This document shows, piece after piece, positions 54,827 to 63,061 of a stretch of 64,000 bases of DNA. Origin of the DNA: [Mycobacterium] manitobense (GTDB lineage Bacteria > Actinomycetota > Actinomycetes > Mycobacteriales > Mycobacteriaceae); NCBI RefSeq assembly GCF_025821665.1, contig NZ_JACKSJ010000024.1, positions 62,001 through 126,000 on the forward strand, given 5' to 3'. Each line of letters begins with the position of its first letter. The stretch's first letter is position 1. Made by a program: the position numbers and the translations under genes. The notes under the pieces were generated by a model. That model worked only from the letters and a program-made list of their open reading frames with translations, did not search any database and was not told the DNA's origin.

Positions 54827-56905
54827 TCAGGGCATGTAGAAGCCGCGGATGCGGTGGTAGCGGCCGCGGCCCAGAAGCGCGTTGGCGGCCTGCAGCCCCG
54901 ACACCACCGCCGCCTCGATGCAGCCCGCGTTGATACCCGTGTCGGTCCAGTCACCGGCGAGCACCAGGTTGTCGTAGCCGCTCTCGTCCGGACGCAGCCG
55001 GTACCGGTCGCTGCCCGGCACCGACTGCACATAGCGGTCGGACGGATCCACGTTGACGCTGAGGTGTTGTGTCTCGATGGCCGCCTTGCCTACACGAGCA
55101 TCGTTGCCACACAACAGTTCCCATTGGAAATCGCCAGCGCGATAGGCGTTCGGGAAGAACAGCGCGAGGTTTGCCTCCACGTGGTGGGTGGCGTCGGCGA
55201 GCACCGCTTCACGCCAGCGGGACAGGTAGTCGTCGTGGGGCTCCGCGGTCGGCCACCGAGCCTTCAGGCTGCCGCAGAAGTAGGCCACCGTCTGCGGCGC
55301 GTCGCCGTCTGGCCAGTGCTCGGCCCACAATGTCTGGGGCATCGAGGCCCACGTCTCGAAAGGCCTCAGGTATGCGCTGATCGTGGCGCCGGGCGCGTGC
55401 CAGCCAAGTGCCCTTTCCGCCGGTCGCAGCCACAGTTGCAGCGCCTGGGTGGCGACGGTCTTGACGTGGGCGGTCATCTGCGCCCACTCGGGACGGTCGG
55501 AGATGAGGGCGGGCGCGACGACGGGCAGCATGCCGATGGAGACGGCCAGAACCACGTGGTCGAAATGTTCACCCCGACGCAGCACGCGCTGCTCGACGTC
55601 CGAGGTCTCGGTGAAGTGCGATTCCAGATCGCCGACCGTGGTGGTCGCGACGACCTGGTCGGTCAGCGGCGTGGCGGGAAACACCGGTAGACCCTTGACC
55701 GTCGTCAACGGTTCGTACACTTCGCGACCGTCCGCGAGATCGAGTTGTCTTGCCAGAGCGATGGTCTCGATCGTATGGCCGCACGGGTCCGGCTGCAGCG
55801 CGACGACCCGGTGGAAGAACTCGAACCGAACTCCCCGCCGCCGCAGTGCCTGGTACAGCGGGGCGATGACGACGTCACCCATGCCCGCCGTCATCTTCCA
55901 GAAGATTGCGCCGCGATAACCGAACAACACCTGGCCGATCAGGAACACCATGGTTCCGGCCGCGACCGCCGGTCGTTCCGGGTCGCCGTCGGCGTAGCCG
56001 AACACGAGGTCGTACAACCCGCGTATCAGGGGTGACTCCAGGATGTCCGGGTGGCCGCCGTGGCTGAGCACCCATACCCCGAAGTCGACGTCGTTGATGG
56101 CGCGAAACCCGCGCGGATCGGTGATCAGGTCGTCGGCGATGATTCCGCCGATGGCGGCGGCCAGGAGCGAGGCCAGGATCCATCCGCGCCGGTCGGCCGC
56201 CCGGCTCTCGTATTCGATCGACTCCCGTGCCGCGCGGAGCACTGCCTCGACCAACAGCGTCGGATTGCCGGCTGCACCACCGGAATCGCCGAATGCGAGT
56301 ACTCCGGCCAACAGGGCCCGCCTGAGTGCGTCAAGGCCGGCCGACGACTTCGCGCGCGGCGGCTGGGCCGACGCGGTGAACGACAGCCCGGCCGCCGGGG
56401 TGTCATCGCCGGTGAGCGAGGCGGTGAAAGCGGCCAACAAACGCAGCGCGCGTTCGACGAAGGTCACCGCTGTCAGTGCTCGGCCCTCTTCGTCGTCCGG
56501 TGCCCCCGGCAGGTCGTCGTCGTGAGGGTGGGTGCCCAGCCAAGTCGTCCATTCACCGCCGAAGCGCTCGGTGAGACCGGGATTGTCGGCGGGAACGAGT
56601 GCCTCGCGCCACGACGCGATCGGCGATTCCGGATCAGTGGTGGCCCTGTCCAATTCGGCATAACACTCGCGCAGCATCCGGAAGGCGTTCTCGTAGGAGC
56701 CGAGCCAGATGTGCAGGCCGTGTTCCTCGATGCGGCCGCTGTTCCCGCGGCTGGACGCCGCCTTGCCGCCGAGTCGCCAGCCGCGCTGGTACACGGTGAT
56801 CGAGTCGAACCGGTCCCGCCAACCAGGCTCGCTGAGCCGCCATGCCGCGCTGAGACCGGCCATGCCGCCGCCGAGGATCGCGACCGCTCCGCCGCCGGCA
56901 CTCAC
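54827..56905 (-). CDS. FAD-dependent oxidoreductase, phytoene-desaturase/amine-oxidase fold
   Basis: A 692-residue flavoprotein. The N-terminal FAD motif is VAILGGGMAGLSAAWRLSEP, followed by QRGWRLGGKAASSRG and HGLHIWLGSYENAFRMLREC, typical of carotenoid-desaturase-like enzymes. The C-terminal FAD contact is LVLAGDWTDTGINAGCIEAA. A 150-residue insert (about 110-260) makes it longer than classic desaturases. The family dehydrogenates or isomerises isoprenoids and other lipids; with a polyprenyl synthase gene 6 kb away, an isoprenoid substrate is plausible but unproven. GTG 56905 overlaps the stop of the upstream cyclase-AAA gene (GTGA), so it is the last gene of a four-gene coupled operon. Confidence 0.8.
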   Translation of the reverse strand: MSAGGGAVAILGGGMAGLSAAWRLSEPGWRDRFDSITVYQRGWRLGGKAASSRGNSGRIEEHGLHIWLGSYENAFRMLRECYAELDRATTDPESPIASWREALVPADNPGLTERFGGEWTTWLGTHPHDDDLPGAPDDEEGRALTAVTFVERALRLLAAFTASLTGDDTPAAGLSFTASAQPPRAKSSAGLDALRRALLAGVLAFGDSGGAAGNPTLLVEAVLRAARESIEYESRAADRRGWILASLLAAAIGGIIADDLITDPRGFRAINDVDFGVWVLSHGGHPDILESPLIRGLYDLVFGYADGDPERPAVAAGTMVFLIGQVLFGYRGAIFWKMTAGMGDVVIAPLYQALRRRGVRFEFFHRVVALQPDPCGHTIETIALARQLDLADGREVYEPLTTVKGLPVFPATPLTDQVVATTTVGDLESHFTETSDVEQRVLRRGEHFDHVVLAVSIGMLPVVAPALISDRPEWAQMTAHVKTVATQALQLWLRPAERALGWHAPGATISAYLRPFETWASMPQTLWAEHWPDGDAPQTVAYFCGSLKARWPTAEPHDDYLSRWREAVLADATHHVEANLALFFPNAYRAGDFQWELLCGNDARVGKAAIETQHLSVNVDPSDRYVQSVPGSDRYRLRPDESGYDNLVLAGDWTDTGINAGCIEAAVVSGLQAANALLGRGRYHRIRGFYMP

Positions 56906-59900
56906 CCGAGAAGGGCCCTCGCGCGGACGAGTTCGGGCCAGTCGCTGTGTGCAGGGAACCGGCTCACCGCTTCGAGGAGCGCCTCCGAGGCGCCCGGCCC
57001 GTCGGACTCGTGGTACGACAGCGCCGCACGCAATTCGAAGACCCGGGCATCCTGTCGGCGCGCGAGCTGCAACGCCGCATGGAGGTCCGCGTGCATCGTC
57101 GCGATGTCGTCGTGTGTGTGCGCGCGCAGCCGGAGCAGTTCGGCGTCGTAGAAGTGCATGCCGGTGGACTCCGCCAGATCGAGCGCCGTGTCCAATCGCT
57201 GCTTGGCCTCGTCGTGGGCGACGGCGGCGATCCACAGCCGCGCCAGCACCGCGTCGTAGAACGTGACCAGGGAGATGGCTCCCAGCGCGCGCCAGGCGTC
57301 GACATACATCTGCATCGTGGCGATATGACCGCTGAGGTCGACGGTGCCGGTGGAGTCGTCCGCAGCGGCGATCGCACTGACGGTGGCGTCCTGGGCGGCG
57401 CCCACCATGGCCCACGAATCGAAGCCGTGCTGCTGCCCTAGTTCCGTCAATTGTCCCGCGACCTGGCGGGCACGGTCGAACTGTCCCGCCTCGATGCGGA
57501 AGAGTACTTCGATCTGCCGGGCGTAGGCCAGGCTGAACGCCCCCTTGGGGAAGGGTAATTGGGCACAACGGTCCTCGACCCTGCGGAGCTCTTCCTCCGC
57601 TGCGCGCAGATCACCGTCGAGCGCGTGGGACAGTGCGCGATGGGTGTACAGGCCCGCTGACGCGTCGTTCGGCATGAACAGCATGGCCTCGAGTTCGCGT
57701 TCCGCTTCCGGAGTGAGCATTTTCAGCGCGACATCGAATTTGCCTCGTGCGTGGGCGAATTCGCCCCGGTACCACGCGAGCATCCCCAACGCGAGGTCGT
57801 TGATCGGGAGGAAGGCCTGCCGCGATCCCACGAGGTTGGCCCGGATCGAGGTGACGAGCAGCTCGGCACGATCGAGGTCGGCGCGCATCGTGTAGTACGG
57901 GTACAGCGACATGACCGTCGAGAACACGTCGTCGTCGCGCAGGTCGCTGCTGCACAGCTCGAGGCAGCGTTCGAAGTCGGTCGCCGCGTTGGCGCTGGAC
58001 ACTCCTTCGGCGGCCTGTGCCAGCAGTGCGCGGCGCAGCCTCAGGTCTATCTCGAGTCGATGGCGGTCCGCGCCGGGCGGTGCCTGCTCGATCTGCGTCA
58101 CCGCGTAGGTGAGATGGGTGCGTGCTTCCCCGAGTGCACCACGCGTCCACGCGTTCGCCGCTGCCCGGCCGTAGGCCGACGCCGCTTCGAGATGCCGTTC
58201 GGCCCGTTCGTAGTGGCGGGCGATCAGCGGCCAGTCGGGATTGCCCTCGACAGGCCCGGAGACCAGTGCATCGGCGACTCGGCTGTGCAGTGTCCGCCGG
58301 ATGCTCGGCGGCGAGAGCTCGGCGGCGACTTCTCGAAGCAATTCGTGCCGGAACCGCCAACTCTCGGCGTCGAGCGGTTCGAGCACCCGGCCGGCCGTCA
58401 GCTGCGTGATGACCTCGTCGACGGCGGCGCCGTCGAGGTCGGTGGCAGCCATCAGCAGGCCGCGGTCCACTCGGCTGCCGATGATCGCCGCGGCCTCGAC
58501 CACCCGCAGGGCTTCAGTGCTGGTGCGAAGCCGGGCGAACAGCGCTTCGTAGAGGCTGTCCGGTACCTCGACCGACCGGGTGCCTGCGGCCGTCTGCTGC
58601 CTGAGCTTGGCCACCACCTCCTCGATGTAGAGCGGCACCCCGTCACAGCGCCGGTGGACGATGCGCTGCTCCTCGTCGGTGGCGCCGGGGTGCAGCGCCG
58701 TCGTCAGTTCGGCGACCTCGTCGGGGTTGAGCGGCTGCAGCTCGAACACCGTCGTCCGCGACAGGTCCGACACGGCGACCGGGACGCGGCTGGTCATCAC
58801 GACCAGGACGTGCCCGCCGAGGTCAGCGCGCAGGAGCGCCTGTACGACCTCGATGGTCGTCTCGTCGAACCAGTGCAGATCTTCGACGAGCACCACGGAC
58901 GGCGCGCTGCGCACACAGCTCAGCAGATATGTCTGCACTGCCTCCCCGATGAGGTCGTAGAGTCTGCGGCCCTCGGCATGCACCGGTTCATATCCGCTGT
59001 CGGCGCCGATGCCCAGAACAGGCGCCAACAGTGGGACGACGGCGTCGGCGTCAAGGGAACGGTGCTCGACCTCACGCCGTAGACGACGCAGGCGCTCATC
59101 GGCATCCGAGGTGCGCGTTATCCCGCACTGCCGTTCGAGCAGCCGGCGAATCGGTCGCAGCCCCACGTCGGTGTGGAAGGGCGAGCCGATGAGCTGGAGC
59201 ACCGCGCCGTGCGAATTTTCGGCCATGTCGACCGCCGACCATGCGAGCCGGCTCTTGCCGATGCCCGCGTCACCCGCGAACAGCACCCCCGGATTGTCGA
59301 GGCCGTTCGTCAAGGCCTGCGACCAACCCCGCTGGAGATACCGGTGTTCGTCGCTGCGGCCCACCAACGGGCCGAGCGGCGTCGCGACGACGTCGCGTTC
59401 AGCCAGGACACGGAAGTAGTGCACCGGGACGTCAACACCTTTGACGTTGCGCGGCAGCCGGGCCTCGAGGTCGAAGCCGTCACGGATCAACGGCTCGATC
59501 GCCGACGACACGGCCACCGTGCCGGGTTCCGCGAGGCTGCAGACGCGAGCGGCCAGGTTCGCCGCGAGGCCGTAGACGTCGTCCTGTGCTGTATCGAGAT
59601 AAACGATGCCCCGGTGGATTCCGACCCGCACGTTGATGTCGAAGCCGAAGCGCTTGTGCACCCGACCGCTGAGGGCGGTCACCTCGCGTGTGATGTCCAA
59701 TCCGGCCTGCACCGACCGTCGCACGTCGTCCTCGTGCGCGCGGGGATGGCCGAAGAATGCCAGCAGACCGTCACCCTTGGTGTTACCCACATGGCCTTCG
59801 TAGGCACGCACGACGCGCAGTACGTCATCGCGGTAGCGGCCGACCACGGTGCGGTAGACCTCCGGCTCGATGCGGGTCGACAGAGCGGTGGAATCCACCA

Positions 59901-60108
59901 GGTCGACGAACATGATGGTGAGCCGCCGGATCTCACCGTGATTGGCGGGGGCGGCCAGTAGGTCCTCGGCGTCGGTGTTGTCCCTGTCGACGGCCAGCAC
60001 CTGACCGGCAAGCCGGTTCGCCGTGGTGCGGTCACCGTCGGCCAGCGCCGCAACGGCGCGGTCGAGAAGTCTGTCGACCCCTGAAGCTGGTCGATTCGTC
60101 GGCGTCAC
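56902..60108 (-). CDS. Class III adenylate/guanylate cyclase-AAA ATPase-TPR protein
   Basis: A 1068-residue signalling protein. The cyclase domain (about 65-235) has both metal Asp residues (TIMFVDLVDSTALS; NTKGDGLLAFFGH), the substrate-selecting Lys and Asp (N-T-K-G; DVYGLAANLAARV), and the Asn/Arg transition-state pair, so it looks active. The STAND/AAA ATPase has Walker A GDAGIGKSRLAW (about 290) and Walker B SVVLVEDLHWFDE. The C-terminal half is TPR-like helices with no LuxR helix-turn-helix, unlike several M. tuberculosis relatives. GTG 60108 overlaps the stop of the upstream gene, and its stop overlaps the flavoprotein start, so all are co-translated. Confidence 0.88.
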   Translation of the reverse strand: MTPTNRPASGVDRLLDRAVAALADGDRTTANRLAGQVLAVDRDNTDAEDLLAAPANHGEIRRLTIMFVDLVDSTALSTRIEPEVYRTVVGRYRDDVLRVVRAYEGHVGNTKGDGLLAFFGHPRAHEDDVRRSVQAGLDITREVTALSGRVHKRFGFDINVRVGIHRGIVYLDTAQDDVYGLAANLAARVCSLAEPGTVAVSSAIEPLIRDGFDLEARLPRNVKGVDVPVHYFRVLAERDVVATPLGPLVGRSDEHRYLQRGWSQALTNGLDNPGVLFAGDAGIGKSRLAWSAVDMAENSHGAVLQLIGSPFHTDVGLRPIRRLLERQCGITRTSDADERLRRLRREVEHRSLDADAVVPLLAPVLGIGADSGYEPVHAEGRRLYDLIGEAVQTYLLSCVRSAPSVVLVEDLHWFDETTIEVVQALLRADLGGHVLVVMTSRVPVAVSDLSRTTVFELQPLNPDEVAELTTALHPGATDEEQRIVHRRCDGVPLYIEEVVAKLRQQTAAGTRSVEVPDSLYEALFARLRTSTEALRVVEAAAIIGSRVDRGLLMAATDLDGAAVDEVITQLTAGRVLEPLDAESWRFRHELLREVAAELSPPSIRRTLHSRVADALVSGPVEGNPDWPLIARHYERAERHLEAASAYGRAAANAWTRGALGEARTHLTYAVTQIEQAPPGADRHRLEIDLRLRRALLAQAAEGVSSANAATDFERCLELCSSDLRDDDVFSTVMSLYPYYTMRADLDRAELLVTSIRANLVGSRQAFLPINDLALGMLAWYRGEFAHARGKFDVALKMLTPEAERELEAMLFMPNDASAGLYTHRALSHALDGDLRAAEEELRRVEDRCAQLPFPKGAFSLAYARQIEVLFRIEAGQFDRARQVAGQLTELGQQHGFDSWAMVGAAQDATVSAIAAADDSTGTVDLSGHIATMQMYVDAWRALGAISLVTFYDAVLARLWIAAVAHDEAKQRLDTALDLAESTGMHFYDAELLRLRAHTHDDIATMHADLHAALQLARRQDARVFELRAALSYHESDGPGASEALLEAVSRFPAHSDWPELVRARALLG

Positions 60109-60836
60109 AACTCGAAGGACACCGGCTGGGTGTCGTCGGTGCCCGCCCCGGCGCCGGTGCCGGTCAGCTTCACCTCGCCGACGTATACGCCGCTCGGGAT
60201 GCCGGCGGAGTTCACCACGAGCCGGAAAGTGGTGGCGTTGGCGAGAAGCCGCGCGTCGGCGGGTATGAAGCTGACGAGCCCACAGATGTTCTCGTTCGGC
60301 ACGTCCTTGCGGCACAGCGAGGTCGCCGTCAAGATCCGGTCCCACGGCTGGACCTTCTTCACGGGGATGGGATCGCTGGTCAGCACTGGGTTTCCGTACG
60401 CGCCCGGTCCGGCGGCGATGGTCTGAGCGATCTCGGCGCCGCGCAACATGCTGATGCGGGTCAGCTTGATCGCCGACGTCAGCCACTCGTCCCGGTCGAA
60501 GACGTCCTTCTTGTCGGTGAACGCCGCGAGCGCCTCCTCGGCGACCTGGCTGGCTTCCAGGAGGCCACGCCGCACCACGGTGCTGACGTGATCCGCGAGC
60601 AGCAACACCTTGGGGTCCGGCGGTGTCTGCAGCGGTATCCGTGCGATGTCCGCCGCGCCCCGGATCGCGATCCTGGTCAACTCGAACAGCGACTTTGCGG
60701 CGTCGTCGGGGGTGAAGTTGGTCTTGTCGTCGTCGTTGATCCTGGTGGCGGCATCGATGGCGACCTTCGCCGCCTCGTCGACGGTCGCCGACGCACGAGC
60801 AGCCACCTTCGCGGCGATGACCTTCGGGTCGTCCAT
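60105..60836 (-). CDS. Unrecognised protein with helical N-half and beta-rich C-half
   Basis: A 243-residue protein of no family I recognise. Residues 1-140 are Ala/Asp/Lys-rich and helical (VIAAKVAARASATVDEAAKV; ELTRIAIRGAADIARIPLQT; SAIKLTRISMLRGAEIAQTI, a partial internal repeat of LTRIxxxRGAxIA). Residues 150-243 are beta-rich with two cysteines (TSLCRKDVPNENICGLVSF) and end in a strand pattern RLVVNSAGIPSGVYVGEVKL. No signal peptide or membrane segment. ATG 60836 overlaps the stop of the upstream gene (ATGA), and its own stop overlaps the cyclase start. The C-terminal pattern resembles that of the divergent 62387 protein. Confidence 0.7.
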   Translation of the reverse strand: MDDPKVIAAKVAARASATVDEAAKVAIDAATRINDDDKTNFTPDDAAKSLFELTRIAIRGAADIARIPLQTPPDPKVLLLADHVSTVVRRGLLEASQVAEEALAAFTDKKDVFDRDEWLTSAIKLTRISMLRGAEIAQTIAAGPGAYGNPVLTSDPIPVKKVQPWDRILTATSLCRKDVPNENICGLVSFIPADARLLANATTFRLVVNSAGIPSGVYVGEVKLTGTGAGAGTDDTQPVSFEL

Positions 60837-62305
60837 CAGGGCGTCACATCCTTCGGTGGCTTCACGTTTCGCTCCGCCTTCTCGTAGACCTCCAGCGACC
60901 AAGCCTTGAGATCCTTGCCCATCTGGGTGGTCACCTCCTCGACATCGGTCTTCACCGTGCCGTCCAGCCACCGGCTCGCGGCGTCGCCAGTGTTGCTGCT
61001 CACCCGCCGGATCAAGCTCTTGAGCAGGCAGGCACCGTCCTTGATGGCGTCGGCGGCGTTGATCGGCAGTGTGGCGGGTACCGGCGGGAAGATCACGTTG
61101 GGGCCGGTGTCGACGGGTTGCTTGCTCTGCGCGCCCATAGGCCAGCCCTCGACGGGCTTCTTGTTCGGGTTGAAGTCGCCGTTGGTCGCATTCCGCGCGG
61201 CGGCGATGATCATCTCGTAGGCCGAGTCACCCCAGCCGAGCTGGCAGCCGAGTGCCGCCGTCGCGGTCGGGCTGAGGCCGTTGACGCGCTCCTCCTTGCT
61301 CGTGCGGACCCGGACCCCCGTGCCGTCGGCGTTCTTCGGCGTCACCCAGAGGTAGCCGTTGTCGATCTCGACGATGCCGATGCATTTGTCCTCGCCTTGG
61401 CGGTTGGGATCCAACTGGTAGTTGATGTAAAAGCCCTTGTCGCGATCATCCTCGAGCGAGAAGATGAGCGCGGTCTTCAGCGTGTAGAACTCGGGTTCGG
61501 CCGAGATCTCCTCGAGGATCCGCCACCAACCGTCACTGGTGAAGTAAGGCTGTTGCTTCGTCATGGAGTGAAAGAATTTTGGATAGCACAGATGCCAGTT
61601 CGCCGGATGGATGATCGCCTTGACCTGGTCGACGGTGACGTCGTCGTCGCAGCATTCGGTGTAAAGCGTGCTGCAGTACTGTCCGCCGGCGTCCTCGAGT
61701 GTGCCGAAGCAGCGTGACGAGTCCTTGGCGAATTGCTCACTGACGGCCTCACCCGCGAGGACGATCCAGGACTCGCGGTCCTGGATCCGCTCGATTCTCT
61801 CCAGCAGGTACTCCGCGTTGCCCACCGCGTCACGGCGTCCCGGCCGGGGAACCGTCGGCTCGACGGGCCAGGGGTCCAGTAGACCGGGAAGAACGGTCAT
61901 GACGGTTTCGTCGATACGACCATGGCGCAGCAGATTGAGCCGTTCCCATGCCACGAGCGCAAAGGCGGCCCGCGCCAGGGCCGGATGCCTGTCCTCCTTG
62001 GCTTGGAAGCTGTTCCACACGCGGTCGGGGTTCGGCTCCCTGTTGAGATTGGCGCGCGCGTCCTCGGCACTCGGGAAGCTGTACAGGTACCGCGACCTGG
62101 GGTTGCGCACTGCGTCTGATCCGAAGAACTCCTGCAACTCTTGGAACCAGCCCTGGCGGCCGAGTCCGGTGGTGTTCGGCAGCAGCCTCTCGGCGAGATC
62201 GACGATGTCCGCATTGGCACCGGTACCGGGATCCGCGTCGGCTTCGACCACCAACTCGTCTATCGCACCGAACAATGCCGTGACTTCGCTGCGAATATCT
62301 GCCAT
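60836..62305 (-). CDS. Unrecognised 489-residue protein
   Basis: First gene of a four-gene coupled operon; not assigned to a family. Residues 1-140 are helical and charged (DIVDLAERLLPNTTGLGRQG; WFQELQEFFGSDAVRNPRSR). The middle is rich in Cys, Trp and aromatic residues (SRCFGTLEDAGGQYCSTLYT then ECCDDDVTV; PANWHLCYPKFFHSM), with at least seven cysteines. Residues 270-370 look like alternating strands (FYTLKTALIFSLEDDRDKGF; CIGIVEIDNGYLWVTPKNAD). The C-terminus is helical. No signal peptide or membrane segment, so these Cys may bind metal in the cytoplasm. ATG 62305 has GGGAGGCGGGG upstream. It diverges from the 62387 gene over 81 bases. Confidence 0.7.
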   Translation of the reverse strand: MADIRSEVTALFGAIDELVVEADADPGTGANADIVDLAERLLPNTTGLGRQGWFQELQEFFGSDAVRNPRSRYLYSFPSAEDARANLNREPNPDRVWNSFQAKEDRHPALARAAFALVAWERLNLLRHGRIDETVMTVLPGLLDPWPVEPTVPRPGRRDAVGNAEYLLERIERIQDRESWIVLAGEAVSEQFAKDSSRCFGTLEDAGGQYCSTLYTECCDDDVTVDQVKAIIHPANWHLCYPKFFHSMTKQQPYFTSDGWWRILEEISAEPEFYTLKTALIFSLEDDRDKGFYINYQLDPNRQGEDKCIGIVEIDNGYLWVTPKNADGTGVRVRTSKEERVNGLSPTATAALGCQLGWGDSAYEMIIAAARNATNGDFNPNKKPVEGWPMGAQSKQPVDTGPNVIFPPVPATLPINAADAIKDGACLLKSLIRRVSSNTGDAASRWLDGTVKTDVEEVTTQMGKDLKAWSLEVYEKAERNVKPPKDVTP

Positions 62306-62386
62306 GGTCCCCGCCTCCCATGAATTGACGCCTTAGCATAGCGTTGTACTGGCGAAACAGCGGAAAAACGGCGATCGGGGGGCGAG

Positions 62387-63061
62387 TTGGCCGAGCGTGG
62401 ATTGGGCGACGACAGCACGCTGCTCGACCTGCCCTGGGCAGCGGTGTTCGACCCGGCAGCGAATGCGCGAGCGTTGGGGGCGGTGCAGTCCCAAGGACTG
62501 CGCGCCGCAACGGAACTCGTCGATCGGTTCGTGACGGTGTTCGCTGAGGGCGAGTCATCCGGGTCACGGGATGATTCCGACGACACCGCAACGGCGACAA
62601 CGCGAAACGCTGCACCCGACGCGCGCGTCGACGGCCTCTTCTCGGCATGGCAGAACTTGATATCGAAAATTGCGCCGAACGTCGGCACGCCGAATGCTGC
62701 CGCCGGTGGCGTCGCGACAATCGACGTGGTGGGCGGCCAACCGTCGAACACGGTCCACCTCACTGTCACCGGCGCGGGTGCGGCTCACGCCGAGGTATGG
62801 CTGCACAACGGGGGTCCGGACGACTTCGGTGAGGTCCGGTTGCGCAGCAGCGAGCTGCTCGGTCACACCGGACACAGCGTCGCCGCGGCTCAAGTGACGT
62901 TCGACCGCCGGTCGGTACCCCTGCCACCGCGGACCAGTCACGGGACAGTGGTCACCGTGCGGGTACCCGACGGCACGCCGCCCGGGGTGTATCGCGGCAC
63001 TCTTCTCGTCGACGATCACCCGGACCTGTGGCTGTCGATGATGCTGACGGTGCGGGAATGA
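62387..63061 (+). CDS. Unrecognised protein with C-terminal beta-sandwich-like domain
   Basis: A 224-residue protein of no recognised family, starting with TTG 62387 after a GGGGGGCGAG ribosome site. Residues 1-100 are helical and acidic (LLDLPWAAVFDPAANARALG; RAATELVDRFVTVFAEGESS). Residues about 108-224 form alternating strands (VATIDVVGGQPSNTVHLTVT; GAAHAEVWLHNGGPDDFGEV) ending DGTPPGVYRGTLLVDDHPDL. This tail resembles the end of the 60105 protein (GIPSGVYVGEV). Its stop overlaps the start of the polyprenyl synthase gene (ATGA), so the two are translationally coupled. Confidence 0.7.
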   Translation: MAERGLGDDSTLLDLPWAAVFDPAANARALGAVQSQGLRAATELVDRFVTVFAEGESSGSRDDSDDTATATTRNAAPDARVDGLFSAWQNLISKIAPNVGTPNAAAGGVATIDVVGGQPSNTVHLTVTGAGAAHAEVWLHNGGPDDFGEVRLRSSELLGHTGHSVAAAQVTFDRRSVPLPPRTSHGTVVTVRVPDGTPPGVYRGTLLVDDHPDLWLSMMLTVRE

